Shown here one piece after another: positions 33,839 to 42,335 of a stretch of DNA of 52,803 nucleotides. The translations under genes and the position numbers were made by a program. Each line of letters starts with the position of its first letter. Position 1 is the first letter of the stretch. Origin of the DNA: an uncultured Eisenbergiella sp. (GTDB lineage: Bacteria > Bacillota > Clostridia > Lachnospirales > Lachnospiraceae); NCBI GenBank assembly GCA_910585455.1, contig CAJUEL010000035.1:1-52803 (forward strand), written 5' to 3'. Below the pieces are notes generated by a model, which was not told the origin of the DNA, searched no databases, and saw nothing but the letters and a program-made list of their open reading frames with translations.

Positions 33839-34147
33839 CTATTTGCAGGCATCCAGCTTCTGCGTCAGAACATCCTTGCTCTGCACGCCAACCATCCTGT
33901 CAACCTCTTTTCCATCCTTGAAAAGAATCAGGGTCGGAATGTTCATCACATGATACCGTGCCGCCAGCTCTCCTTCCTCGTCCACGTTGAGCTTGCCTAC
34001 ATTATAGCCTTCCTCAGAAAGCCGGTCGATCGCGGGTCCCTGCATTTTACAGGGCATGCACCAGGTTGCCCAGAAATCCACCAGCACCGGTCCCGATGCC
34101 TGCAATACTTCCTTTTCAAAATTTGCCGCTGTAAATTGTTTTGCCAT
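33839..34147 (-). CDS. Thioredoxin with CMPC active site
   Basis: A 102-residue thioredoxin fold: VLVDFWATWCMPCKM carries the redox cysteines as Cys-Met-Pro-Cys rather than the usual Cys-Gly-Pro-Cys, and NIPTLILFKDGKEV gives the cis-proline. It should reduce cytosolic disulfides; the Met may shift redox potential or partner choice. ATG 34147 follows AAGGAGAG. It is 33 bases before the CbiG-like gene, probably the same transcript. Confidence 0.92.
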   Translation of the reverse strand: MAKQFTAANFEKEVLQASGPVLVDFWATWCMPCKMQGPAIDRLSEEGYNVGKLNVDEEGELAARYHVMNIPTLILFKDGKEVDRMVGVQSKDVLTQKLDACK

Positions 34148-34176
34148 GTTTTTTCTCTCCTTTTTGTAATACTCTA

Positions 34177-34204
34177 CAACAGTTTGGACCTGTCCGGACT
34201 GTTA
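34177..34204. repeat. Dispersed palindrome family P, copy C
   Basis: CAACAGTTTGGAC (34177-34189), two bases, GTCCGGACTGTTA (34192-34204). Deviations from perfect symmetry are G-U compatible. The right arm includes the stop codon of the AGCS symporter gene, so the element sits exactly at the 3' end of that gene. Confidence 0.75.
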
Positions 34205-35521
34205 CAATGATCGCTGTGGTATGATCTTCTTTCTCAGCATCCACAGACACACGATGTTGGGAATCGCCATACAGGCATTTGCCAGATCGGACAGATTCCA
34301 TACCAGCTCCAGAGACAGCACGGATCCCAGATAAACAAATACCATGTAGACTACCTCAAATACTTTGGTTCCCTTCTCGCCCCACAGATAGCGCGCCGCG
34401 CACTCTCCGTAAAAGCTCCACCCGATGATGGTCGCAAAGGCGAACAGCACCAGACAGATGGACAGGATCTCATCTCCCGCAAAGGACAGCCCGGAAAATG
34501 CCACAAAGCAATATTCATCCTGCGCTGCATGCCGGTAAAGGGCAGGATTTTTGACCATATCGCTCAAAATCGCAATCCCCGTTACCGCACACATGACAAG
34601 CGTATCCCAGAAAATGCCCGTCATGGAAATAATGCCCTGTTCCTGTGGGGAGGAAGCCTCCGAAACCGCTGCCGCCATCGGCGCGGAGCCCATGCCCGCC
34701 TCATTGGTGAACAGCCCCTTGGCCATTCCCACCCGGATGCCCGTCATCACCGCCGTGCCCGTCACCCCGCCGATCACCGAACGGGAGGAAAAAGCGGATC
34801 GAATCACCGCCGCAAATGCCTGCGGCACATAGGCTGCATTTTTCCAGATCACCAGCAGGCAGCCGCCCACATAAATCAGGCTCATCACGGGCACCAGACA
34901 GGTGCACACCTTCGCCGTCTTTTTCGCGCCGCCCACCAGCACGCTGCCCGCCAGCATCGCCGCAGCGATTCCCACAACATGAGGAGATATCGCGATGTGC
35001 TCTGTCACCGCCGCGGTCAGCGCATGCGCCTGCACGCCGCTGCCCGCGCAAAATGCCGCCACCACCGTAAAAAACGCGAATAGCACCGCCATCCACTTTT
35101 TGTGGAGCACCTGTTCCATCACGTACATCGGACCGCCCTGCAGCCTGCCGTCCGCCCTGCGCACCCGGTATTTCGCGGATAAAAAGCACTCCGCATAGCA
35201 GGTCGCCATGCCGAAAAATCCGCTGATGATGCACCAGAATAACGCCCCCGGACCGCCGATGGCGATCGCTGCTGAAATCCCAACAATATTGCCCGTCCCG
35301 ATCGTCGCCGCCAGCGCCGTCGCCAGCGCCTCATAGGGCGAAACGCCGTCCGCCTTCGTATTTTTCCCCGAAAAGCTCCTCCGGATTCCCCAAAACGTCT
35401 TTTTCTGAATAAATCTCAGTCGAAACGTGAAGTACAGATGGATGCCCGCCAAAAACACAATCATGGGAAAGCTCCACAAATAATCGCAAAGTGTCTTTAT
35501 GAGAGCGCCAATTGCCTGCAT
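34202..35521 (-). CDS. Sodium:alanine/glycine symporter family protein (AGCS)
   Basis: A 439-residue membrane transporter with about 10 or 11 helices. The family signature ALATALAATIGTGNIVG is near residue 70, and the second landmark KGLFTNEAGMGSAPMAAAV is in the middle. Members take up alanine, glycine or glutamine with sodium. The gene has its own promoter at 35721-35693. The ribosome site AGAAGGAA is 11 bases from the ATG, somewhat long. Confidence 0.93.
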   Translation of the reverse strand: MQAIGALIKTLCDYLWSFPMIVFLAGIHLYFTFRLRFIQKKTFWGIRRSFSGKNTKADGVSPYEALATALAATIGTGNIVGISAAIAIGGPGALFWCIISGFFGMATCYAECFLSAKYRVRRADGRLQGGPMYVMEQVLHKKWMAVLFAFFTVVAAFCAGSGVQAHALTAAVTEHIAISPHVVGIAAAMLAGSVLVGGAKKTAKVCTCLVPVMSLIYVGGCLLVIWKNAAYVPQAFAAVIRSAFSSRSVIGGVTGTAVMTGIRVGMAKGLFTNEAGMGSAPMAAAVSEASSPQEQGIISMTGIFWDTLVMCAVTGIAILSDMVKNPALYRHAAQDEYCFVAFSGLSFAGDEILSICLVLFAFATIIGWSFYGECAARYLWGEKGTKVFEVVYMVFVYLGSVLSLELVWNLSDLANACMAIPNIVCLWMLRKKIIPQRSL

Positions 35522-35692
35522 GCCATATCAGATTCCTTCTGTCCACATTCTTATCTAAATATATGGCATTTTATTACGGTTCAGTACCCAATATCGTTTC
35601 ATTTCGCAACGGATATCGGGAACGAAGCAGAATGAGCGGCAGCGCCAACGCGGGGCAGAAGGACGCTGCCCGCACAAGGCGCGATATCTATT

Positions 35693-35721
35693 ATTATATA
35701 CCTTAACCGGACTTTACTCAA
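35693..35721 (-). promoter_or_regulatory. Promoter of the AGCS symporter gene
   Basis: The minus strand reads TTGAGT (35721-35716), 17 bases, TATAAT (35698-35693). The leader to the ATG at 35521 is about 165 bases and contains GC-rich inverted segments (around 35651-35674), but no riboswitch that I recognise. Confidence 0.7.
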
Positions 35722-35727
35722 TACAAT

Positions 35728-36774
35728 TCAGGTAAACGTCATGACTTTTCCATATTCCTCCGTTTTATCCCGCATGAGCAAAAAGCCCTTTTCCAGCTCT
35801 TCCAATCCGAATCTGTGGGAAATGAGCGCTTCCGGCGCGACCCTTTTCTCTGACAGCCAGCGCAGCACGGCATGCCAGTCATCGTCCTCTTCATGAGTGA
35901 AGGAAGAATTCCAGGTTCCCACAACCGTCAGCTGCCGGCGCAGAATTTTCCAGTAAACATCCCGCGCAAGCATCATATCGGAGGCGGGGTTGCCCACCAG
36001 CACGATCCTGCCAGCCGCCGCAGCCGTATTCACCGCCTGCACCAGCGTCTCATTTTTGCCGACGCATTCAAAAAACACGTCCACGCCCTCGCCCGCCGTG
36101 CGTTCCATGAGCCATTCCTCTGCATCCCGCGTCCTGCTGTCGCAATAAAACGCTCCGGAAACCCCCGCCTTTGCAACGGTTTTGCTTTGAAATTCCTTAT
36201 TCCCGATTGCGAACACCTCCGAAATGCCCGCTCCCTTTAAAAACTGCACCAGCAGCATGCCGATCGTCCCAAGTCCGCACACAGCCACCCGGTCCGCTGT
36301 CTTTGGCATCGCCCGGCGCATGGCGTGCACCGCCACCGCCATCGGCTCCAGCATGGCCGCCGCCTCAAAGGACACCTCTTTCGGAAGCGCAATCAGATTT
36401 TCCTGCGGAACCGTCACATATTCCGCAAAGCCGCCGTCCTGCCGGGAACCCAAATATCCGTAATTCTGACACATTTCATACTGCTTTTTCTGACACGGCA
36501 CGCAGGTCCTGCAGGGGATCAGCGGGAAAATTCCCACTCTTTTCCCGATCCAGGACGAATCGCTGCCTTCTCCGGTTTCGCATACCACGCCGGAAAATTC
36601 ATGCCCCACAATCAACGGGTGCCTGTGGGCCCCCGTCCGGTAAATCCGCGGAATGTCCGATCCGCAGATTCCCCCCGCCCGCACAGCGACTAACACCTCC
36701 TGTTTCCCCGGCACAGGCTTTTTGACATCCTCCAGCCGGATATCTCCTGCACCGTGCAGCACATATGCTTTCAT
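35728..36774 (-). CDS. Zinc-dependent alcohol/polyol dehydrogenase (galactitol-1-phosphate dehydrogenase type)
   Basis: A 348-residue medium-chain dehydrogenase. The catalytic zinc site is GGICGSD and VGHEFSG. The structural zinc loop has four cysteines in CRTCVPCQKKQYEMC. The Rossmann motif is CGLGTIGMLLVQF. The closest general type is GatD or sorbitol dehydrogenase; the substrate is not clear. ATG 36774 is preceded by GGGAGGAA nine bases away; the longer frame has no ribosome site. Confidence 0.88.
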   Translation of the reverse strand: MKAYVLHGAGDIRLEDVKKPVPGKQEVLVAVRAGGICGSDIPRIYRTGAHRHPLIVGHEFSGVVCETGEGSDSSWIGKRVGIFPLIPCRTCVPCQKKQYEMCQNYGYLGSRQDGGFAEYVTVPQENLIALPKEVSFEAAAMLEPMAVAVHAMRRAMPKTADRVAVCGLGTIGMLLVQFLKGAGISEVFAIGNKEFQSKTVAKAGVSGAFYCDSRTRDAEEWLMERTAGEGVDVFFECVGKNETLVQAVNTAAAAGRIVLVGNPASDMMLARDVYWKILRRQLTVVGTWNSSFTHEEDDDWHAVLRWLSEKRVAPEALISHRFGLEELEKGFLLMRDKTEEYGKVMTFT

Positions 36775-36914
36775 CCTGCGATTCCTCCCTTCATCAAAAG
36801 CCACATAAAATATCGCCACAGGCTCTCACTAAAAACAGTATATCCGAATAAAAAAGGGAAGTCAATCGCCCTCCCTGTCAATTCGTTTTGCTGTTTCCCG
36901 CCTGGAAACCGTTC

Positions 36915-37000
36915 ATGGTGCTGCCGGATGTGGACTGCCAGCGGTCTGGTTCCCTTCCTTCCGTCCCTGCCGCCGGTGCAGACTGCTTTTTGAGCGCCCA
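36915..37000. repeat. Dispersed element R2, copy 2
   Basis: 36921-36998 aligns with the interior of the element at 15795-15897 (shared GGACTGCCAGCGG, GGTGCAGACTG and a pyrimidine-rich centre). It is flanked by its own partial inverted repeats (ATGGTGCT near 36915, GCGCCCAT near 36993), which differ from the arms of copy 1. Confidence 0.65.
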
Positions 37001-37010
37001 TATCCTCCCG

Positions 37011-38774
37011 TTAAACAGTCTCCTGCAGGTACCAATGGCTCTGCGCATAATACATTGACGCATACACACCGTTTTTTCGCATAAGCGACTCATGGTCTCC
37101 GTCTTCAATCAGTTCACCCCTCTGCAAGACTAATATTCGATCTACATACCTGGCAACAGCCAGCCTGTGCGAAATCAGGATACATGAACGTTTTTCCATC
37201 ATCCCGATAAAATTCGCATATAGCTCATTTTCCGCAACCGGATCCAGGGAAGCAGTGGGCTCGTCCAATATCAGAATTTCACTATCCCGGTAACAGGCTC
37301 TGGATAAAGCCAGTCTCTGCCACTGCCCTCCCGAAAGCTCGATGCCGTCCTCCGAAAGGTTCCCCAGCGGTTGCTGCAGCTTCCCGGCAAGTTCATCGGC
37401 CAGACCCTCATGCAGCGCCGCTTTCACTTCCCCTTCCCTCTGTTCATTGGAGCGGCTCATTTTTTCAATATCACCCAATTCCACATTCTCCTGTACCGTA
37501 AAGAAATACCTTCCATAATCCTGGAAAATGACGCTGAAATTCCGGATTAAGGCCCTGGAATCGAACTTTGTCATATCGCGGCCGTTGATCAGTATCCTTC
37601 CTGAATCCGGTTTATACAGGCCACACATCAGCTTTATCAGCGTGGATTTTCCGGACCCGTTCTCCCCTACCAGCGCCAGCCTTGTCCGGGGTTTCATCAC
37701 AAAGCTTACGTCCCGCAGCGCGGACTGTGTTTTTCCTGGATAGGTAAATGTCACATGTTCAAAGCGAATGCCCTCTTCCTCCAATTCCAAATCCCCGGAT
37801 TCTCTTTCAGCTGTCTCATCCAGCCGCATAAACGACAGATAATAGTCCAAAAACATAATCCGCCGCTGTAGTTTAGAATATTCATCCCCGATCTTACGGA
37901 AAGAATCTATGATCTGCGAAAGTGAACCAACCAGGGTAACGAACAGACCGATTGTGACCGTCCCTTTTATAAAGGAATCCACCAGAAAAAACAGAATAAC
38001 AGCCATCCACGCCACTACCGCCAGGTCGCCATATTCATAGACAAGCTGTGATTGTATCGTCCGGCAATAGCGCTCTTTCACAATCAAATCGGACAGTTTC
38101 TTTCTCTTTTTCAGTAAAAAATCTACCGCGCCTGCAACCCGCAAATCATACACCGCCGCTTTGTTGCCCAGCATCTGCTCATAGCTTTCCATCAGGCGCT
38201 CCTCCTGCGTCTGTTTGTCATACAAATTTGCCATCATACGCATCCGTCTGAAATCAAAGAACAACATGATTCCAAAAGCCAACAGTCCCAATATCATGCA
38301 CCAGACAGAAAGGCTTGCGAAAACAATAGCATAACAGAACGCACTGATTATTTCAGAAAACAGCTCCAAAAAAGCATTGAAAAACTGCAAAATATTTTCC
38401 TGGGGCGCGTTCCCCATACGCTTTATGATGTTAAGGGTCTGCTCCGACTCATACGCTGCATACTGGATTTTAGAAAACTTCTCCAAAACCTTCGCTGAAA
38501 ATTGTCCATAAAGCTTCCTTTTCATCCTTTGCTTTCCCATACTATTCTCATAGGTAATTAGCAGGGATAAAAAGGCAACAACACTGAAATACATCATTTC
38601 CAAAGGCAGGCCTCCTTTTTCGGATATTGCCGCATCTATGACTCTCCCTCTGAAAAAAAGCAGTGCCGGACCCGAGAATGCCGTACATACCATCGTAAGC
38701 AGGTATCCCACCATTTCTTTTCCACATGCCCAAAAAAGAACCTTAAAAATTACCATATACTTTGATCTTTTCAT
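37011..38774 (-). CDS. ABC exporter half-transporter, pair 1, subunit 2
   Basis: A 587-residue fusion of an exporter-type membrane domain (about six helices, residues 20-300) and an ATPase domain. Walker A is GENGSGKST, signature LSGGQWQRLALS, Walker B and D-loop ILILDEPTASLDP, and H-loop ISHRLAVARY. It follows its partner (38838-40697) with a 63-base gap that holds the second copy of the 31-mer element. Together they should form a heterodimeric exporter. The cargo is unknown. Confidence 0.88.
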   Translation of the reverse strand: MKRSKYMVIFKVLFWACGKEMVGYLLTMVCTAFSGPALLFFRGRVIDAAISEKGGLPLEMMYFSVVAFLSLLITYENSMGKQRMKRKLYGQFSAKVLEKFSKIQYAAYESEQTLNIIKRMGNAPQENILQFFNAFLELFSEIISAFCYAIVFASLSVWCMILGLLAFGIMLFFDFRRMRMMANLYDKQTQEERLMESYEQMLGNKAAVYDLRVAGAVDFLLKKRKKLSDLIVKERYCRTIQSQLVYEYGDLAVVAWMAVILFFLVDSFIKGTVTIGLFVTLVGSLSQIIDSFRKIGDEYSKLQRRIMFLDYYLSFMRLDETAERESGDLELEEEGIRFEHVTFTYPGKTQSALRDVSFVMKPRTRLALVGENGSGKSTLIKLMCGLYKPDSGRILINGRDMTKFDSRALIRNFSVIFQDYGRYFFTVQENVELGDIEKMSRSNEQREGEVKAALHEGLADELAGKLQQPLGNLSEDGIELSGGQWQRLALSRACYRDSEILILDEPTASLDPVAENELYANFIGMMEKRSCILISHRLAVARYVDRILVLQRGELIEDGDHESLMRKNGVYASMYYAQSHWYLQETV

Positions 38775-38785
38775 AATTTATGCTC

Positions 38786-38835
38786 CGCGCGCTTTCGCGT
38801 GTATACCAATCAATCGTTTGGAAATTTATTTCCAG
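38786..38835 (-). repeat. Dispersed intergenic element, copy 2
   Basis: The 31-base block at 38805-38835 is identical to 3372-3402. In front of it, 38786-38799 forms a CGCG-type hairpin whose sequence differs from that in copy 1. Relative to local transcription it is reversed compared with copy 1. It begins two bases after the upstream gene's stop codon. Confidence 0.8.
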
Positions 38836-38837
38836 AC

Positions 38838-40697
38838 TTACACCTCTTCTGCAGAATCCAGGTACCATTTGCTCTGCACATCGTAAAGCAGCGCATATTC
38901 TCCTTTTGCTGCCATCAATTCCTCATGGGTTCCGCATTCTGTTATCGTCCCGTCGTTCATTACAGCAATTTTATCGACATACCGGCACAATCCCACGCGA
39001 TGCGAAATGATAATGGTCGTGCGCCCCGCCGCCAGCCGGAGAAATTCCTCCAATATCGCATTTTCCTGAAGGGGATCCAATGCGGAGGTCGGTTCATCCA
39101 GAATAATCAGTTCCCTGTCCGCAAACAATACCCTGCTCAATGCCAGACGCTGCTTCTGTCCCCCGGAAAATTCCATCCCACCGAACTCTTTTCCCACAAT
39201 TCCATCTGCTCCGCCGGTCCGCTCCCTTACGCCGTCCATATGGGTACGTTTCAGCGCATCCTGGATACGGTCTTTTTTATCAACATGACTCAAATCATTT
39301 AAAGCAATATTTTCATCAAGGGATAATGGATACAATGCAAAATCCTGCGATAACAACGCCGTACGCTGATATATGGAGCTTTCGTTCAGGTTCTTTAAGT
39401 CTATACCATTATAGAGGACTTCTCCCTGCGATGGATGATACAACCCAAGAATCAGTTTTACCAGGGTCGTTTTCCCACTTCCGTTGACTCCAACCAGGGA
39501 GACCACCTCCCCCTGGCGTATTGTCAGCGATGCGTTCCTTACGGATAATTTTTGACTGTGAGGATACCGGAAATCTACATTCTTTACTTCAATGACTTCA
39601 ATACTTTCCTGTAAATCCGGTAATTTACTCTCCTGTACACACCTTTTATCTATGAAAGTAAAATAATCCGCCGCCAGACCCACAAAACCTGGAATCCTCC
39701 CGATAGAGCCAAAAAAATTACCAACGGCCTTCTGGACACTGACAAAAGCAACCAGACACGCGCCAAATACCCCGACAGATATCGCATTCCTGCGCAGCAG
39801 GAATATACAAAGCACCACGCCCGTCAAATACCCGCATGTCATTATCGCATCACACAACAAATGATAACGTGCCTTCTTTCTGTCCAGCTCCCATTGCCCC
39901 TCATTCACTACATCGCGCTCTGCTTTCCAACGCTCAGCCAAATGGCCGGTAAATCCCATGACCCGCATCTCCCGGACGTTCGCCAAATCCGTGAACAGCG
40001 ACCATATATAGTCCCGCTTCCTTCTTTTTTGTGTCAAAGCTGTTTCCATCTGATAGCCCTCTTTTTCCAGCAGCCAATCTGCCAGGAAAAACTGCACGAC
40101 ACTGGCGACTGCCACAGCCGGCAGCACAGGATGATAGAGACCCAGGGTTACAAGCAATGAAAGTATCCCTGCTATTGAAGTTATCAGCACAGTCATCAGC
40201 ATAAAGATTCCCGATATCCTGTCATTTTTCACACATTCCTCCGCCCGTTTCCTGCGTCTAAGAACCTCCCCGTCTTCGAACTCAACCAGCGAAATCCCTG
40301 ATACTGTTTCCACCAGGTCCTCATTCAACAGGTACTGAGCCTTTTCATAGACCCCGGCATTAATACAGATGCTCGACAGAGAATACACAATATGATATGC
40401 CAAATAGTATCCGATTATCAACGCCGCACATCCCCACAGGGACTGCGCATTCCCACTGCCTGCCAGATATCCATAAGCTTCTTCAAAGAAATATGCAGAC
40501 AAAACAGTGATAATTGTTGCATGAAAATTCTCCAGTACATATGCCAGCGTTGAAAGGAAACTGGCTGCTGGCATTTTTGTGTAAAAGAACTTTATGATAC
40601 GCCAAATCACTTTTTTCGGTTCCAATGATTCTCCCTGTAATACCAGGCGAGACTGTTCATTCTCCCGGATCACTGTCTCCACGTTTTTACTTGTCAT
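38838..40697 (-). CDS. ABC exporter half-transporter, pair 1, subunit 1
   Basis: A 619-residue half-transporter with a soluble N-terminal stretch of about 35 residues, an exporter membrane domain, and an ATPase domain. Walker A is GVNGSGKTT, signature FSGGQKQRLALS, Walker B LIILDEPTSALDP, and H-loop ISHRVGLCRYVD. The SALDP/HRVG(L/I)CR variants are shared with the subunit at 42899-44668, marking an orthologous position in the second pair. The ribosome site is GAGGGG. Confidence 0.88.
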   Translation of the reverse strand: MTSKNVETVIRENEQSRLVLQGESLEPKKVIWRIIKFFYTKMPAASFLSTLAYVLENFHATIITVLSAYFFEEAYGYLAGSGNAQSLWGCAALIIGYYLAYHIVYSLSSICINAGVYEKAQYLLNEDLVETVSGISLVEFEDGEVLRRRKRAEECVKNDRISGIFMLMTVLITSIAGILSLLVTLGLYHPVLPAVAVASVVQFFLADWLLEKEGYQMETALTQKRRKRDYIWSLFTDLANVREMRVMGFTGHLAERWKAERDVVNEGQWELDRKKARYHLLCDAIMTCGYLTGVVLCIFLLRRNAISVGVFGACLVAFVSVQKAVGNFFGSIGRIPGFVGLAADYFTFIDKRCVQESKLPDLQESIEVIEVKNVDFRYPHSQKLSVRNASLTIRQGEVVSLVGVNGSGKTTLVKLILGLYHPSQGEVLYNGIDLKNLNESSIYQRTALLSQDFALYPLSLDENIALNDLSHVDKKDRIQDALKRTHMDGVRERTGGADGIVGKEFGGMEFSGGQKQRLALSRVLFADRELIILDEPTSALDPLQENAILEEFLRLAAGRTTIIISHRVGLCRYVDKIAVMNDGTITECGTHEELMAAKGEYALLYDVQSKWYLDSAEEV

Positions 40698-40732
40698 CCC
40701 GCAGCCCCTCGTCTTTGACAGATCGTATTTCC

Positions 40733-41611
40733 CTAATCAGCTTTTTTCTCCCAAAAAGTCCAATGAATCAAAGGCTTGAAACCTATCTTTTCGTAAAATG
40801 TATTATCGCCGCCAGTCATATGTGTTGCGCCTAAAGGTTTAAGCCTGCGGTAATGCTCAGAAAGTGCCGCTGCTGCCAGGCCTTTCTTTCGATATTTGGG
40901 AATAGTACATAGTGGTTCCATATAAGCGAGGTGATTTTCTGGCGTCCACCACATACCAGCATAACAGACATACTCACCCTCGTCATTTTCAATGACAATC
41001 GAATCCTCCGGATTCATGTGTGGCGCCATTAAACTATAATATGCATGCTCGGCATCGCCATCCCAGGGACCTTTCTCTTTTTCATGGTCAAAACCTTTCC
41101 AACAGCATTCCGCTATTTTTTCCACAGAGAGCTTTTTAGACTCCACAAAATGGAATCCATCCGGCAACGTATAATTAAGTGATTGTGCAAAGTCGAAGAC
41201 TTTCTCTGTATAGCCAAAGGATTGTTGGAAACCAATTTTCGTTGCTGCGTCTTTAATGGCATTTTGTCCGCCAAAAATTACAAATCTGAGATGACCTTCT
41301 ACACGCGGCATGAATGAAACTGCATACGCAACCATTTCTTCCGCCAATTGTTCATAACCCGGACGCAGACTGAAATACACATCATTTACAGGATTCTCAT
41401 AAAAGACAAGACCTGCTATACGTCCATTATCCTCCCAAAGTTTCCAGCGATGTACCAAAGATTTATCCATCCAGGCACTGGAGAGTGCATACTCTAAAAA
41501 CGGAGCAGGAACACCATTTCTCCAATCCTTTTCATATACCTCAACCATAAACTGATAAACATCCATAAAATCACATAAAACTCTGAAATTCCTTGAAATT
41601 ATTTTAGTCAT
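40733..41611 (-). CDS. GNAT family N-acetyltransferase
   Basis: A 292-residue protein. The C-terminal half carries the acetyl-CoA loop PKYRKKGLAAAALSEHYRRL and the GGDNTFYEKIGFKP end typical of GNAT. The N-terminal half resembles a second, degenerate GNAT domain. The substrate is unknown. ATG 41611 is placed behind AGGAGAAT. It lies 35 bases upstream of exporter pair 1 in the same direction, so an operon linking acetylation with export (for example resistance or peptide tailoring) is possible, but this is inference. Confidence 0.85.
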   Translation of the reverse strand: MTKIISRNFRVLCDFMDVYQFMVEVYEKDWRNGVPAPFLEYALSSAWMDKSLVHRWKLWEDNGRIAGLVFYENPVNDVYFSLRPGYEQLAEEMVAYAVSFMPRVEGHLRFVIFGGQNAIKDAATKIGFQQSFGYTEKVFDFAQSLNYTLPDGFHFVESKKLSVEKIAECCWKGFDHEKEKGPWDGDAEHAYYSLMAPHMNPEDSIVIENDEGEYVCYAGMWWTPENHLAYMEPLCTIPKYRKKGLAAAALSEHYRRLKPLGATHMTGGDNTFYEKIGFKPLIHWTFWEKKAD

Positions 41612-41703
41612 AAACACATTCTCCTCATACATAATATACGTTATTTTATAAAAAGTATTATGTACAGGCAAGTAGTAAGAATAGTTATAATCAATATTAC
41701 CGC

Positions 41704-41760
41704 AAAAAGGGGCTGTGAAAAAAGTGGAGTCAAAATACTCCGCTTTCCACAGCCCCCTTT
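41704..41760. terminator. Bidirectional terminator behind the CD3324-type gene
   Basis: AAGGGGCTGTG on the left pairs with CACAGCCCCCTTT on the right. An inner stem GTGGAGT/ACTCCGC is separated from it by an internal loop. The minus strand ends in TTTTTGCGG. It stops the small gene 41765-42022. Confidence 0.8.
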
Positions 41761-41764
41761 GATG

Positions 41765-42022
41765 TCATCCGTATATTATTTTTTTGAGTGTGCTATGTGC
41801 CAGCCCGTATTGCTTCGACAGTGTTTCTATGGAACATCCGTTTTCAAAAAGAAACTGTATTTCCTTATTTCTCTTTTGATAAAATTTGCGTGAACCACTG
41901 ACTGAACCCCATTCCTTTTTGGATGATATTTTAGGAATATATAGCACACCTCCATCAATGTATGTCTGGATCTCTTTTAATAATTCCTCCGGAAGTATTT
42001 CTGCTGCATTCATATATTTCAT
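41765..42022 (-). CDS. CD3324-type small helix-turn-helix protein
   Basis: An 85-residue protein. MKYMNAAEILPEELLKEIQ and YIDGGVLYIPK are hallmarks of the CD3324 family, related to Mor-type activators. A C-terminal helix-turn-helix follows (IETLSKQYGLAHSTLKKIIY). It probably binds DNA. ATG 42022 follows AAGGAG. A leader with a strong hairpin and a 21-codon reading frame precedes it. Confidence 0.85.
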   Translation of the reverse strand: MKYMNAAEILPEELLKEIQTYIDGGVLYIPKISSKKEWGSVSGSRKFYQKRNKEIQFLFENGCSIETLSKQYGLAHSTLKKIIYG

Positions 42023-42087
42023 CCTTGCCGCTCCTTATTTATTATTATAAATAAAGTGCAGATACAGCAGAACATATAGTGTTATTC

Positions 42088-42127
42088 GCCCATGCAGATT
42101 GCTATATGTCTGCTATTCTGCATGGGC
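42088..42127 (-). promoter_or_regulatory. Leader hairpin before the CD3324-type gene
   Basis: GCCCATGCAGA (42088-42098) and TCTGCATGGGC (42117-42127) are perfect 11-bp arms around an 18-base loop. It overlaps the last codons of the 21-codon leader frame, so ribosome movement on that frame could open the stem. No T-run follows on the minus strand. Confidence 0.6.
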
Positions 42128-42178
42128 AAAGATGTTCTTGTCCCCATTTTGATATAATATCCGTATTTTTCTTTTCAT
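42113..42178 (-). CDS. Possible 21-residue leader peptide
   Basis: ATG 42178 with AAAGGA about ten bases upstream encodes MKRKIRILYQNGDKNIFAHA plus a final Glu, stopping at 42113 inside the leader hairpin. The arrangement (short frame overlapping one arm of a stem in front of a regulatory gene) resembles translational attenuation leaders. It may equally be part of a repetitive element. Low certainty. Confidence 0.35.
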   Translation of the reverse strand: MKRKIRILYQNGDKNIFAHAE

Positions 42179-42231
42179 AGGACATTGTTCCTTTCAGCTT
42201 TTCTTCGATACCAATGCACATCACTAACGCT

Positions 42232-42321
42232 CATTATATCACAGACGCAAGCGTCTGTGATCGCCATTCGCCGCTCGCCGGATGAGCAAGCTCATCCTTC
42301 TCGCTAACGCTCATTATATCA
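42232..42321 (-). repeat. Palindrome cluster with two TGATATAATG promoter-like motifs
   Basis: The minus strand carries TGATATAATGAGCGTTAG twice, with the TGATATAAT parts at 42321-42313 and 42241-42233. Between them are two perfect palindromes: GGATGAGC-AA-GCTCATCC (42280-42297) and ATCACAGACGC-AA-GCGTCTGTGAT (42238-42261). Both share the core GCAAGC. Each TGATATAAT is a perfect TGn extended -10. No gene is visible. Confidence 0.7.
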
Positions 42322-42335
42322 TATTCATGACAAAA

